Source of the DNA: CAVRXQ01 sp963849105
GTDB taxonomy: Bacteria; Actinomycetota; Acidimicrobiia; Acidimicrobiales; Bog-793
Assembly (NCBI GenBank): GCA_963849105.1
Contig: CAWKGD010000005.1
Location: 62,001-126,000 of the forward strand
Direction: 5' to 3'
DNA length: 64,000 nucleotides
Of this stretch, positions 9,036-17,595 are shown piece by piece. Made by a program: the position numbers and the translations under genes. The notes beneath the pieces are model-generated. The model had not been told where the DNA came from. It ran no database searches and was given only the letters and a program-made list of their open reading frames with translations. Each line of letters begins with the position of its first letter. Position 1 is the stretch's first letter.

Positions 9036-9069
9036 CCGCTGCTCTCCGCGACCCTTCGACGGGTCGCGA

Positions 9070-9402
9070 TCATTTCGTCGAGAGCGTTTTCGCGTAGCTG
9101 ACCCCGATGCGCGCCCAGCTTTCGAGATCGCGTTTCGTCCGCACCGCCGATTCTTCGACCCGCAGGCATCCGACCATCTCCCGACCGCGCATCTCGAAGC
9201 GGCGCGCGCCGTTGCGCGACGCGAGCTTTTCAGTGTCGTCCGGATCGACGCGCAACAACAGCCCGCCTTGTCCGCTCGCGGCGACCGACATGTTGCCGTT
9301 GATCAGAAAGGCGAGACCACCGAACATCTTCTTCTCGGTGAGCCTCAGTTCATCTTGCAGAAGCTCACGCAGACGATTGGCGAGATCCTCGTCGTAGGCC
9401 AT
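9070..9402 (-). CDS. TfoX/Sxy N-terminal-domain protein
   Basis: A 110-residue single-domain protein of the TfoX N-terminal family. Diagnostic residues are the EKKMFGGLAFLINGNM block near residue 25, the LLLRVDPDD strand, GREMVGCLRV and the final ARIGVSYAKTL helix. In Haemophilus and E. coli the two-domain TfoX/Sxy activates competence genes with CRP. Actinobacterial one-domain proteins like this are common and functionally uncharacterised, so no competence role should be read into it. It stops 35 bases upstream of the tnaA start on the same strand, so the two could be co-transcribed. Confidence 0.85.
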   Translation of the reverse strand: MAYDEDLANRLRELLQDELRLTEKKMFGGLAFLINGNMSVAASGQGGLLLRVDPDDTEKLASRNGARRFEMRGREMVGCLRVEESAVRTKRDLESWARIGVSYAKTLSTK

Positions 9403-9486
9403 GGCCGGATTCTCGCGCGCGACTACGCGTGGACGCCCGCGAAGCGACTCGCCAGACGCACGCCATCGATCGCGAAAGAGTTGTCC

Positions 9487-9642
9487 TTAGTGAGAAACCA
9501 CCGAGGGCGGGGTGTGATGCCGCCGCACCAGCGCAATCAGACCAATGACGATAAAGACGACGATCGCACCGGGCAGCATGATCGGCGCGAGCAGGATGAT
9601 TCCAAGGGCCACGAGCCCGACCAGCACAATGAACACGCCCAC
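9487..9642 (-). CDS. Small two-segment membrane protein, hypothetical
   Basis: A 51-residue protein that is almost entirely hydrophobic: VFIVLVGLVALGIILLA, a short turn, then PGAIVVFIVIGLIALV, ending in a basic tail RRHHTPP. I place the start at the GTG at 9642 because AAAGGGGGTGGAG lies just upstream. The frame stays open to a start at 9735, which would add 31 polar residues that look non-coding. It resembles small holin-like or stress membrane peptides only in shape; no family is recognised. Confidence 0.5.
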   Translation of the reverse strand: MGVFIVLVGLVALGIILLAPIMLPGAIVVFIVIGLIALVRRHHTPPSVVSH

Positions 9643-10148
9643 GGCTCCACCCCCTTTCCGGAGTGTTTCCGAAGGCGATCTTCCCCTGGACGTGGTCCTT
9701 CCCGTAGGGCCAATTGGCCCCTTCCGGACCGACATACGCCCGGACTACGCAATTCTGCTCCCGCGGATGACGAAAAGTCGCGGTACCCGGGTCCTCGCTC
9801 GTCGCGTCGTCCGAGATCTCCGGGTTTCAAGCCCTACCGGCTCGAGGATTGCCAGGTCTCGGTTCGCGTAACGACTGCCATTCAGTGTGCTCCGAGCGGC
9901 TACCCAACGACGCTGCCAACCCTCTTCCGACACGACTTTCACACGACAACGGAGGTTGCAGAAGGGTTACTCCGCGCGCCGCCTCTCGGCTGCCGATTGA
10001 TAGGCCACGGAGTATCAGGAAACGAGCATCTCCGACTCCACGAAAGGGCGTAATGACCACGAAACTTCGGTGTCACCGCCACCAAACTTGGGCCTCACTG
10101 GCAAAAAAATCGGCGCCAATTCCGACGAAAGTCCAGCGTCACTTTTCA
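9643..10148. other. 506-base gap without a supported gene
   Basis: Lies between the small membrane protein and the 3' end of nrdJ. All open frames here are short, lack a ribosome-binding site and resemble no family. Base composition is more A/T-rich around 10020-10150 than in the flanking genes. I see no tRNA-like fold, no clear hairpin terminator for nrdJ and no repeat. Confidence 0.5.
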
Positions 10149-12977
10149 CTACGAGCAGCCGCTGGTCGCCCCACAACTCGGACACGCGTAGCAAGAACCG
10201 GCTCGTTGCATCAGGTTTCCGCACGCGTAGCAGAACGGCGCGTCCTTCATCTCGAACGACTCTTCGCGCACGCTCGTTTGGCCAACCGAATCCCCTCCAT
10301 CGCCGAAGCGTTCCTGCTCCCGCTTCGCGGCATCGACGAACTCGACGTCTTCCAGGCCCGGGAGCGTCGGCTGTCTCCGTTCCCCCGTCGACAAGATGCC
10401 GAGCTCGACGCGCTCGTCGTACGGCAGGTACTCGAGCGCCAGGCGACGGAAGATGAAATCCACGAGGCTCGTCGCGATCCGCAACTCCGGGTCGTCCGTG
10501 ATGCCAGCCGGCTCGAAGCGCATGTTCGTGTACTTCTTGATGAAGGTCGAGAGCGGCACGCCGTGCTGGAGGCCGAGGCTTACCGCGATCGCGAACGCGT
10601 CCATCACTCCCGACAGCGTCGAACCCTGCTTTGAGACCTTCAAGAAAACCTCGCCTGGGCGCCCGTCTTCGTATTCGCCAACGGTGACGTAGCCGTCACA
10701 GTCCGCGACCCGGAAGGCGAAGGTGTTCGAACGCCGGTGTCGCGGCAGGCGCTTGCGCGTCGTCGCCGGCGGAGCGGTCACATGGCCTTCCAGCGCGTCC
10801 TCGAGCTCGGCAATCCTCGCGTGCAGCTCCGCGATCCCCGCCGTTGACTCGGGCGCTTTTGCAGATTCCTTCTTCGTCGTGGAAAGCGGTTGCGCGACCT
10901 TGCAGTTATCGCGATAGATCGCGACGGCCTTCAGTCCCATCTTCCACGCGTCGAGATGGAGCTGCTCCACCTCTTCGACTGTGACGTTTTCGGGCATGTT
11001 CACAGTCTTCGAGATCGCGCCGGAGATGAACGGCTGAACTGCGCTCATCATCTTCACGTGGCCCCGGTAATGGATGACGTTGTCGCCCATCGAGCAGGCG
11101 AAGACCGGCAAGTGCTCCGCCTTCACGTGGGGTGCGCCGAGGATCGACTTGTGCTCGTTGATGAAGGCGACGATCTCGGCGATCTCTGTCTCCGAATACG
11201 CGAGGTTTCGCAGTGCGCGCGGGATCGTCTGATTGACGATCGACATCGTTCCGCCACCGACGAGCTTCTTCGTCTTCACAAGACCAAGGTCGGGCTCGAT
11301 CCCTGTCGTGTCGCAATCCATCAGGAACGAGATCGTCCCAGTCGGCGCGAGAACCGTCGCTTGCGAGTTCCGCACGCCGAACGCCTCGGCGAGCTCGACC
11401 GCTTGACCCCATGCGTCTCGCGAAGCATCGAGAAGTTCGGCCGGCACGAGCGACGCGTCGATCGTGCCGACCTCGGCGCGGTGCATCTTGATCACGTTGC
11501 GCATCGGCTCCGAATTCTCGTGGTAGCCGGCGAACGGTCCCATGCGAGACGCCATCCGGCCCGATGTCGCGTAGGCATGTCCCGTCATCAGCGCCGTGAC
11601 GCTCGCTGACACGGCCCGCGCCGCGTCCGAGTCGTACGGCAAACCGAGCGCCATCAACATCGCGCCGAGATTTGCGTAGCCGAGCCCGAGTTCTCGGAAG
11701 CGCCGCGTCGTCTCGGCAATCTTCTCGGTCGGGTAGTCCGCGTTGCCGACGAGGATCTCCTGCGCGGTAAATATGACTTCGACCGTTTGCTTGAATCCCT
11801 GAATATCGAAATGGCCACTTTCGTCAAGGAATTTCAGCAAATTTATGCTAGCGAGATTGCAGGCCGAATTGTCTAGGTGAACATACTCGGAGCAAGGATT
11901 ACTTGCACTAATTCTGCCAGTATTTGGAGCCGTATGCCAGCGATTGATCGTGGTGTCAAACTGCAGGCCAGGATCAGCGCACTCCCAGGCAGCTTGTGCT
12001 ATCTCGTCGAATAGCTCCCGTGCTGACAGGGTCTCGATAGGCTGATTCGTCGTGCGAGCAATGAGGGGCCACGGCTTATCTTTCATCACAGCATTCATGA
12101 AATCATCGGTCACGCGTACCGAATTATTGGCATTTTGATATTGGATCGAATAGCTGTCTTTTCCGTCGAGATCCATATCGAAACCGGCAGCTTCCAACGC
12201 GCGCGCTTTGCGCTCTTCACGTGCCTTGCACCAGATGAATTCGCGAATGTCGGGATGGTCGGCGTCGAGGATGACCATCTTCGCGGCGCGCCGCGTCTTG
12301 CCTCCCGACTTGATCGTCCCGGCGGACGCGTCGGCACCGCGCATGAAACTCACCGGGCCCGACGCAGTGCCGCCACCGGCGAGGTGTTCTTTCGAGCTGC
12401 GGATGCGCGACAGGTTCACCCCCGAGCCGGAACCGCCTTTGAAGATCGTTCCCTCTTCTACGTACCAGTTGAGGATCGACGGCATCGAGTCCTCGACGGC
12501 GAGAATGAAGCAGTTGTGCACGCGCAGGCCGGCGCTTAGGTATTCGCCACTCTCGGTTTGGATGTCGTAAACGTCCTGTTGGCCAAGAACCTCGATTCGT
12601 TCGATCTCCAGCCGCTGCGACGGACGGGTGGTGAGACCCGGAAGATCGAAGCTTTGCTCGAGGAGGGCGGCCTTTCGCGGATCGACGAATCCGACCTCTT
12701 CCGCGAATGAAATGCGGTCCCCGAGGGTACGAATGGCAAGCGACCAGCAGCCCTTCCGGTCGGGACGGGAATCTTCCTTGAAGCGGACGCGGGAGAAGAT
12801 CCCAAACCGACCGAGCAGAGCCTGTGCTCCGCGAATGACCGTCTCCGAGATCATGTCGAGCCCGATAACTGCCGCGCGCTCGCGCAGATGCACGTAACCC
12901 CCAGCCTGAAAGAGGCTGCGCAGATAGCCGGCGACCACGGGCAGCGGTGCCGAGAACAGCTGTGCCGGAACCGTCAT
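10149..12977 (-). CDS. nrdJ: Class II ribonucleotide reductase NrdJ, C-terminal part with the C-half of its intein
   Basis: Adenosylcobalamin-dependent ribonucleotide reductase (ribonucleotide to deoxyribonucleotide), distal 942 residues. The first 155 residues are the carboxy half of an intein ending in RVHN. The remaining 787 are catalytic enzyme, beginning at CFILAVEDSM, whose first Cys is both the +1 splicing residue and the predicted redox cysteine. Active-site motifs NPCSEYVHLDNSACNLASIN and APTGTISFLMDCDTTGIEPD are intact. The extreme carboxy terminus is a cysteine cluster (CYACGN, CYACPSCG) that probably shuttles electrons. This frame is offset from the upstream half by one extra or two missing bases. 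The ATG at 12977 lies four bases past the upstream stop with GGTGAGG before it, so reinitiation is conceivable. Confidence 0.88.
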   Translation of the reverse strand: MTVPAQLFSAPLPVVAGYLRSLFQAGGYVHLRERAAVIGLDMISETVIRGAQALLGRFGIFSRVRFKEDSRPDRKGCWSLAIRTLGDRISFAEEVGFVDPRKAALLEQSFDLPGLTTRPSQRLEIERIEVLGQQDVYDIQTESGEYLSAGLRVHNCFILAVEDSMPSILNWYVEEGTIFKGGSGSGVNLSRIRSSKEHLAGGGTASGPVSFMRGADASAGTIKSGGKTRRAAKMVILDADHPDIREFIWCKAREERKARALEAAGFDMDLDGKDSYSIQYQNANNSVRVTDDFMNAVMKDKPWPLIARTTNQPIETLSARELFDEIAQAAWECADPGLQFDTTINRWHTAPNTGRISASNPCSEYVHLDNSACNLASINLLKFLDESGHFDIQGFKQTVEVIFTAQEILVGNADYPTEKIAETTRRFRELGLGYANLGAMLMALGLPYDSDAARAVSASVTALMTGHAYATSGRMASRMGPFAGYHENSEPMRNVIKMHRAEVGTIDASLVPAELLDASRDAWGQAVELAEAFGVRNSQATVLAPTGTISFLMDCDTTGIEPDLGLVKTKKLVGGGTMSIVNQTIPRALRNLAYSETEIAEIVAFINEHKSILGAPHVKAEHLPVFACSMGDNVIHYRGHVKMMSAVQPFISGAISKTVNMPENVTVEEVEQLHLDAWKMGLKAVAIYRDNCKVAQPLSTTKKESAKAPESTAGIAELHARIAELEDALEGHVTAPPATTRKRLPRHRRSNTFAFRVADCDGYVTVGEYEDGRPGEVFLKVSKQGSTLSGVMDAFAIAVSLGLQHGVPLSTFIKKYTNMRFEPAGITDDPELRIATSLVDFIFRRLALEYLPYDERVELGILSTGERRQPTLPGLEDVEFVDAAKREQERFGDGGDSVGQTSVREESFEMKDAPFCYACGNLMQRAGSCYACPSCGATSGCS

Positions 12978-13581
12978 CGCCTCACCGCGCGAGCAGGCCC
13001 CAGTGATCGACAAAGACTGCTAACGGCTCGCCGTACAGGCGAATCCGGCGGCAATCGAGTGCGGCGTCGATCGTCTTGACCGAACGCTCCTGACGGTGAA
13101 CGTCCGGGAAGACCTGCTCAATCGCACCGAGCACCCAGGCGCGCTCCGCGTCGGTCCCCGTCATCGCCTCGATCGTCAGCGACCGATTCGTCCCCTCGGA
13201 CCATCCAACGAAACCGCCTGACTGCAACCAACCAGCCAAAGCTGCTTCGGCGATTGCCAGTGAGGTGATCTCTCCGGCCCCGTAACCTTCGGTCCGGAGC
13301 CAGGCCAACTGGTCGCCGCGTCGGAGCTCTCCTGCCGGAACGAAGCTGCCATATCGAACGTCGGAGGCTCGCCAAACCAGGTGGTCTGCGGTGACGTCGA
13401 GCTGGTGGCCGGACTTGGCGTGGATTCGGAGCACTTCCTTACGCCCATTGGCCTTCACGGCGACGATGCGCGTGACGCCATGCGCGTCGAGAACCTTGGT
13501 GCCGATCGCACGATCGTCGACGAGCTGGCCGATCGGAACGAGACCATCGGGCGTATTCACGAGGGCGCCGTAGGGTTGGCA
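12513..13581 (-). other. Intein in nrdJ, LAGLIDADG type, frameshifted, endonuclease residues lost
   Basis: Intein between ...QQASA and CFILAVEDS of NrdJ. Cys1 is encoded at 13581-13579 and the terminal His-Asn at 12518-12513, followed by Cys+1. Its length of 1069 bases is not a multiple of three. Splicing blocks look complete: Cys1, a TxxH block (TADH), a YDIQTESGEYLSAG block and VHN. Both LAGLIDADG motifs are present but lack the catalytic acid at position 8: LAGWLQSGG and LRSLFQAGG each have Gly for Asp. The insertion site, directly before a catalytic cysteine, is a classical intein site. The endonuclease is therefore predicted to be inactive even without the frameshift. Confidence 0.85.
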
Positions 13582-14022
13582 AGCACTTGCCTGTTGGGGA
13601 ACGCCCTTCACACCGATGTTGAACCAGACCGGTGAGTTGAAGGCCGCCTTCTGGTTGACGATCAGGTGCTTCAGCTCGTCGCGGAACGTATCGGTCTCCT
13701 CGTCGTCGGCGAAGTAACCGTCGCGCGCGCCCCAGTCGGCGATCGTGTCCGCGACGCGGTCGATCACCTGTCGCAGCGAGTGCTCCCGCTCGGGCGTGCC
13801 GAGGGTGCCGCGGAAGTACTTCTGGGCGAGAATGTTCGTCGCGTTCATCGACCAGTCCGTCGGCACTTCGACGTCGTGCTGTTCGAAGGCGACTTCGCCG
13901 CTGCGGTAGTCCGAGATCATCGAGTCACGCCGCTCCCACTCGATCTCGTCGTAGGGATGACGGCCTTTCGTCGTGAAGTGGCGCTTGATGCCGATGTCGA
14001 CCCGCTCGTCCGCTACCGCCAT
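12982..14022 (-). CDS. nrdJ: Class II ribonucleotide reductase NrdJ, N-terminal part with the N-half of its intein
   Basis: Amino-terminal 147 residues of NrdJ (MAVADERVDIGIKRHF, then AFNSPVWFNIG and QQASA) followed by 199 residues of intein. The ATG at 14022 is preferred over a frame that stays open to 14109: it matches the common NrdJ start and has GAGGGGG about nine bases upstream. The intein begins at Cys148 (CQPYGALVNTPDGLVPIGQLV). It contains the block-B-like VTADHLVW and a LAGLIDADG-like motif reading LAGWLQSGG. Translation stops at TGA 12984-12982, in the middle of the endonuclease domain. Without trans-splicing or recoding, this product cannot yield active reductase. Confidence 0.85.
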   Translation of the reverse strand: MAVADERVDIGIKRHFTTKGRHPYDEIEWERRDSMISDYRSGEVAFEQHDVEVPTDWSMNATNILAQKYFRGTLGTPEREHSLRQVIDRVADTIADWGARDGYFADDEETDTFRDELKHLIVNQKAAFNSPVWFNIGVKGVPQQASACQPYGALVNTPDGLVPIGQLVDDRAIGTKVLDAHGVTRIVAVKANGRKEVLRIHAKSGHQLDVTADHLVWRASDVRYGSFVPAGELRRGDQLAWLRTEGYGAGEITSLAIAEAALAGWLQSGGFVGWSEGTNRSLTIEAMTGTDAERAWVLGAIEQVFPDVHRQERSVKTIDAALDCRRIRLYGEPLAVFVDHWGLLAR

Positions 14023-14114
14023 CGAAAGAACCCCCTCGACCTCGCCCCGCACGCCCTGTCCACGGCGACGGGGCGCAGACCTGCGAACCCCGAACGCGCT
14101 TTGAGACACAACAT

Positions 14115-14152
14115 GTAGTGGTATCTGGTCACTCGACCACTAGATAAGGACA
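14115..14152 (-). promoter_or_regulatory. Possible paired NrdR-like operator upstream of nrdJ
   Basis: About 100 bases upstream of the nrdJ ATG lie two related, imperfectly palindromic A/T-centred sites: one around TAGTGGTATCTGGTCA (14115-14130) and one around CCACTAGATAAGGACA (14137-14152), 22 bases apart. The second matches about nine of 16 positions of the NrdR consensus ACACWATATATWGTGT. NrdR boxes normally occur in pairs at phased spacing before nrd genes. Assignment is tentative, and the first site is weak. Confidence 0.3.
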
Positions 14153-14247
14153 CAATTACACCATCGTAGTTACGCCGATGTCAACGAAATGTTTTCGGTG
14201 CCCGTCACCGGCGACCCTACCGAGACGGTGTGGCACTCCACCTCTCG

Positions 14248-14952
14248 TCAGGCGGCCAAGACGACACCGGCCTCCCTTGCCGCTTCGGCGATCGCCGCTA
14301 CCGGAGTCGGCGACGCGATAATCGCCCACGTCGCGCCGGCCGACGCGAGTGCGCGCAACAGCCCGGCAGCGGCCGGTGGCCGTTTCGCAAGCGATCCCGC
14401 CCAGGAGACGGGCCCTTGGGTGGCGAGCGCCCCCACCGGGTCGACGGTGACGGCGAATACGTTGAGCGTCGCGCCCGTCTTCCAGGCGACGGCGTTCGTC
14501 TCCTCGCCACCCGCTCCGATCCACACCTCGATCCCATCGCCCAAGAGCGCCGAGGCGACGCGCTCGAGTGACGACCGTCGATGGGAGGCGGGGGCGAAGT
14601 CGATCCCATACGCAAGGTTCTCCGCCGCGCTCAGGCTGTCACCCGTGCCGAGCGCGGCGACGACGCGGCCGCCGCTCAGCGCGGCGAGGGTACGGAACTC
14701 ACCGATCAGCACCTCGTCGGGGACAAGGCCGATCCGTGCGACGAGGGTTCCAAGACGCAGGTTCGTCGTCTCGGCGGCGAGAAGGCCGAGCAAGGGGAAC
14801 GGCTCGATCGCTGGCTTTCCCGGATCCTCCATCGGCCAGAGGTGGTCGTAACAGAAGACGCCGTGCAGGCCGTACTCCTCCGCTTCTCTCGCCCGGGCGA
14901 CGGCGGGCTCGGCGCGGCGTTCGAACGTCGGCAAAATGACGCCGATTCGCAA
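14248..14952 (-). CDS. LLM-class flavin-dependent oxidoreductase (luciferase-like)
   Basis: A 234-residue protein of the bacterial luciferase / F420-dependent oxidoreductase superfamily. It begins MRIGVILPTFERRAEPAV and has the expected GVFCYDHLWP, LRLGTLVARIGLVPDEVL (barrel strand and helix), GGRVVAALGTGDSLSAAEN and EVWIGAGGEETNAVAWKTG. It is shorter than the usual 280-350 residues of this family but retains both ends of the barrel. Flavin or F420 dependence and substrate are unknown. It is the last gene of the long minus-strand block, 16 bases behind the SRPBCC gene. Confidence 0.82.
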   Translation of the reverse strand: MRIGVILPTFERRAEPAVARAREAEEYGLHGVFCYDHLWPMEDPGKPAIEPFPLLGLLAAETTNLRLGTLVARIGLVPDEVLIGEFRTLAALSGGRVVAALGTGDSLSAAENLAYGIDFAPASHRRSSLERVASALLGDGIEVWIGAGGEETNAVAWKTGATLNVFAVTVDPVGALATQGPVSWAGSLAKRPPAAAGLLRALASAGATWAIIASPTPVAAIAEAAREAGVVLAA

Positions 14953-14968
14953 GCCGGCCGCGCCTTGA

Positions 14969-15409
14969 TCAGCGGGCGGTCTCGACGCGGGTCCTCAGGT
15001 CCCGAACCGCGGCATGCAAGATGTTCGCCTCCACACGGCGCTTCACAAACCCCGGGATCGGCACCCGCAACTCAACCGACAGCTCGTAACGCACTTCGGT
15101 CGTGCCGTCACTCGTCAGCCGGAAGTCGTAGCTGCCATCGAGGCGGCTCGTCAGGTCACCGTCCTGCTGGGTCCACGAAATGACGTTCGGCGCGCGCGAG
15201 TAGTCGTACGCGAGCACGTAATGCGTGCTGCGTCCGAAGGCGCCGGCACGGAAGCTGACGACCGTCCCCCGGCCCTGTTCGTCTCGCTCGAGGACGTGGA
15301 CCTCTTTGACGTCGGCGACCCACTGCGGATACCGCTCGAAGTCCGTGACGACCGCGAAGCACCGTTCGGGCGTGGCGGCGATCGTCATCCGCTGCGCGGT
15401 GCTCTCCAC
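14969..15409 (-). CDS. SRPBCC (START/Bet v1-like, coenzyme Q10-binding type) family protein
   Basis: A 146-residue helix-grip protein of the polyketide cyclase/COQ10 type. It shows the family opening ATPERCFAVVTDFERYPQWVADVKEVHVLE, a run of beta strands (VVSFRAGAFG, NVISWTQQDGD, TEVRYELSVELRVPIPGF) and a long carboxy-terminal helix. Proteins of this type carry hydrophobic ligands; the ligand is unknown. The GTG at 15409 is chosen because AAAGGAG sits six bases upstream; longer versions of the frame run back over unrelated sequence. It follows the GT4 glycosyltransferase by 74 bases. Confidence 0.85.
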   Translation of the reverse strand: MESTAQRMTIAATPERCFAVVTDFERYPQWVADVKEVHVLERDEQGRGTVVSFRAGAFGRSTHYVLAYDYSRAPNVISWTQQDGDLTSRLDGSYDFRLTSDGTTEVRYELSVELRVPIPGFVKRRVEANILHAAVRDLRTRVETAR

Positions 15410-15483
15410 CTGCGACTCCTTTCGAGCGGCACGAGCAACTCCCCCGCTGCTCGAGTCTCCGGGAATGTATGTAGCAGGGTAAA

Positions 15484-16629
15484 TCACCCGGCGCGTGCCC
15501 CACCGGTATCGGCCCGGCGCAGCGCCGTGTCGAGACGAGCAGCGAGATCGTCGTAATTGAATTCCGCCTCCGCCCGGACGCGACCGGCGGCGCCCATGTT
15601 CTCGCGTAGGTCCTGGTCGTCGAGGAGACGGGCGAGCGCGGCGCGGGCGACGACAACGTCGGCAGGGCGGTCGACGACGATCCCCGTCACTTGGTCGACG
15701 ACGGCCTCGTGCGAGCCACCGCTTCGCCCCGCCACCTGGGGCACGCCCGCGGCCGCAGCCTCCAAAAAGACGATGCCGAAGCCCTCCTGCTCGAGACCGA
15801 GCCATCGCGTCCGGCAGAGCATCGCGGCGACGTCGGCCGAACCGACGAGCAGCGGCAGTTCGCCATCGCTCACTCGTCCCAGCAGGTGCACCGGTGCACG
15901 GCGGCGACGGATGAGCCGATCGAGTCGTTTCGCGTCGCGGCCGGCACCGGCGATCGCGACCGCGAGATCGGGTCGCGTCTCACCGAGATCCGCTGCCGCT
16001 TCGATGAGCACGTCGAACCCTTTTCGTGGGACCAGGCGGCTGACGCCGACGACGACGCGCCCCTCGGTCGGGAGGCCGAAGCGGCGTCGGGTCGCGTCGA
16101 TCGTCTCGGCGTCGAGCGGATGAAAGCGCTCCGAATCGACACCGGGAGGAACGATGACGATCTCCGGCATCGCCGAACCCGCGAGGCGGCGCGCTTCGCG
16201 CGCCGGGTAGTTGCCCGCCGCGATGACGAGATCCGCGCCACTGAGCACACGTCGCAACAGCGTTTGAGTCAGTGGGAGGCGCGCCGGCACCGTCACTTCT
16301 GAGCCGTGGAGGACGACTCCGTACGGCATCCCCAGCTTCGAAGCAAGATGTCCGATCGGCAACGCAGGGTCGAACAGCACGAAGTTGGCGTCCACTGCGC
16401 TCGCGTACTCGCGCAGCGCCGACGCAATGTGCGGCGAAGGGAGCAAGGCCGCGGCGCGAACCCGGCGAATACGAAGGGGAAACGCCACGTCAAAGGATTC
16501 CGCGTTCGGTTGTGCTCGCGTGAAGACTGCGTGCCGCTCAGGAGGGAGCCTCCGCCACAGCTCGAAGAGGTAGGACTGGATCCCGCCAACTTTCGGCGGG
16601 AAATCGTTCGTGACAAGGAGGGTCGTCAC
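15484..16629 (-). CDS. GT4 glycosyltransferase, PimB-like (mannosyltransferase)
   Basis: A 381-residue GT-B retaining glycosyltransferase of family 4. The amino-terminal glycine-rich motif NDFPPKVGGIQSYLFEL is the PimB/MgtA-type signature. The donor-binding side contains GVSRLVPRKGFDVLIEA, GRVSDGELPLLVGSADV and the EX7E motif in EQEGFGIVFLEAAAAGVP. Actinobacterial relatives add mannose to phosphatidylinositol or lipoglycans at the cytoplasmic face of the membrane; mannose as donor is inferred from similarity. It starts at a GTG 21 bases after the small four-cysteine protein and belongs to the mec-to-LLM block. Confidence 0.88.
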   Translation of the reverse strand: MTTLLVTNDFPPKVGGIQSYLFELWRRLPPERHAVFTRAQPNAESFDVAFPLRIRRVRAAALLPSPHIASALREYASAVDANFVLFDPALPIGHLASKLGMPYGVVLHGSEVTVPARLPLTQTLLRRVLSGADLVIAAGNYPAREARRLAGSAMPEIVIVPPGVDSERFHPLDAETIDATRRRFGLPTEGRVVVGVSRLVPRKGFDVLIEAAADLGETRPDLAVAIAGAGRDAKRLDRLIRRRRAPVHLLGRVSDGELPLLVGSADVAAMLCRTRWLGLEQEGFGIVFLEAAAAGVPQVAGRSGGSHEAVVDQVTGIVVDRPADVVVARAALARLLDDQDLRENMGAAGRVRAEAEFNYDDLAARLDTALRRADTGGARAG

Positions 16630-16650
16630 ACTTCGGGACGCACGCTTCGA

Positions 16651-16854
16651 TCAGCTGACGCGTTGTTCGTGCCGGAGAGCAGGAACGAGACCAGCGCGTT
16701 CGAGCATCCGTATTGCGCGAGCTTCCGCCGCGTCGATGACGATCGCGTCGCCCGGGTCGCGGCTAAGCAGGAAACTGACGACGCAGTCGTCACAAGTGGG
16801 CGTGGATTGGTGGATGCAGCTCCCGCAATCGATCCTGACATCGTTGTCGGCCAC
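16651..16854 (-). CDS. Small four-cysteine (zinc-ribbon-like) protein
   Basis: A 67-residue protein starting VADNDVRIDCGSCIHQ. Two CxxC pairs (DCGSC and TCDDC, seven residues apart) form a likely metal-binding knuckle, followed by VSFLLSRDPGDAIVIDAAEARAIRMLERAGLVP, a helical tail. I choose the GTG at 16854 because GGAGG lies four bases upstream. I do not recognise a characterised family. It lies between rdgB and the PimB-like gene, on the same strand, 21 bases before the latter. Confidence 0.65.
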   Translation of the reverse strand: MADNDVRIDCGSCIHQSTPTCDDCVVSFLLSRDPGDAIVIDAAEARAIRMLERAGLVPALRHEQRVS

Positions 16855-16983
16855 GGCACCTCCTTCACGGCCCGCTGCCACCAACGCGACAGCAGCTGCA
16901 CGCCATGATGACCACCGGCTGTATCACTGCTCCTTGGGATGTAACTCCTCCCTGGTCACAGGCCGAATCGTCGGGCACGCCGT

Positions 16984-17595
16984 TCATTTCGCGTGTTCGA
17001 GCTTCGCGGCGAGTGCTCGTAGCGCGCGTCCGCGGTGCGAGAGAGCATGCTTTTCGTCCGAGTCGAGCTCGGCGAGCGTCCGTCCGTCTCCACCAAGCGG
17101 GACGAAGACAGGGTCATAGCCGAAGCCGTGTTCACCTCGAGCGCTCATCGCGATCTCACCTTCGAGGATCCCTTCGGCCGTGATCTCTCTCCCATCGCTG
17201 AGAGCCGCAGCTGCCACTGTTCGAAAGCGCGCGGACCGGTCAGCTGCGTCCTTCAGTTCATGGAGCAACAGTGCGATGTTGTCGGCAGCGATTCCCGCTG
17301 GCCCCGCGTAACGCGCGGTCAGCACGCCCGGTCGCCCACCGAGCACCGCGACTTCCAAGCCCGTGTCGTCCGCGATTGCCGCCACTCCCGTCGCGTCCCG
17401 TACCTCGCGCGCTTTCAATAACGCATTCTCCTCGAGCGTCGATCCAACCTCGTCGGTCGGACGGAGCTCTTCGGTTCGCGGCAAGAGCTGGGCGTCGGGG
17501 GGTAACACGGACGAAAGGATCTCCGTCATCTCCTTCGCCTTGTCACGATTCGCGGAGGCGATCACAAAGACCCGCTCATTCGACAACGCACTCAC
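16984..17595 (-). CDS. rdgB: XTP/dITP diphosphatase (RdgB/HAM1)
   Basis: A 203-residue Maf/HAM1-fold pyrophosphatase that hydrolyses deaminated purine nucleotides (dITP, XTP) to their monophosphates, cleansing the nucleotide pool. Motifs: VIASANRDKAKEM at the amino end, TLEENALLKAREV, the metal-binding IADDTGLEVAVLGGRPGVLTARYAG, and GEHGFGYDPVFVP near residue 155, then the LSHRGRAL end. The ATG overlaps the rph stop by four bases (ATGA), matching the coupled rph-rdgB arrangement known in other actinobacteria. Confidence 0.95.
   Translation of the reverse strand: MSALSNERVFVIASANRDKAKEMTEILSSVLPPDAQLLPRTEELRPTDEVGSTLEENALLKAREVRDATGVAAIADDTGLEVAVLGGRPGVLTARYAGPAGIAADNIALLLHELKDAADRSARFRTVAAAALSDGREITAEGILEGEIAMSARGEHGFGYDPVFVPLGGDGRTLAELDSDEKHALSHRGRALRALAAKLEHAK

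Noticed and set aside
8947..10053. Long plus-strand frame across the tnaA start and TfoX gene
   Set aside because: It is antisense to two recognised genes and has Arg/His/Pro-rich composition with no domain.
14023..14250. Cobalamin riboswitch upstream of nrdJ
   Set aside because: B12-dependent reductases are often under such control, but I could not find the B12-box-like core or its stems here; only the weak paired operator-like sites were kept.
14969..15805. Extended frame of the SRPBCC gene to 278 codons
   Set aside because: The extension is antisense-type Arg/Gly-rich sequence overlapping the GT4 gene; the GTG at 15409 has AAAGGAG.
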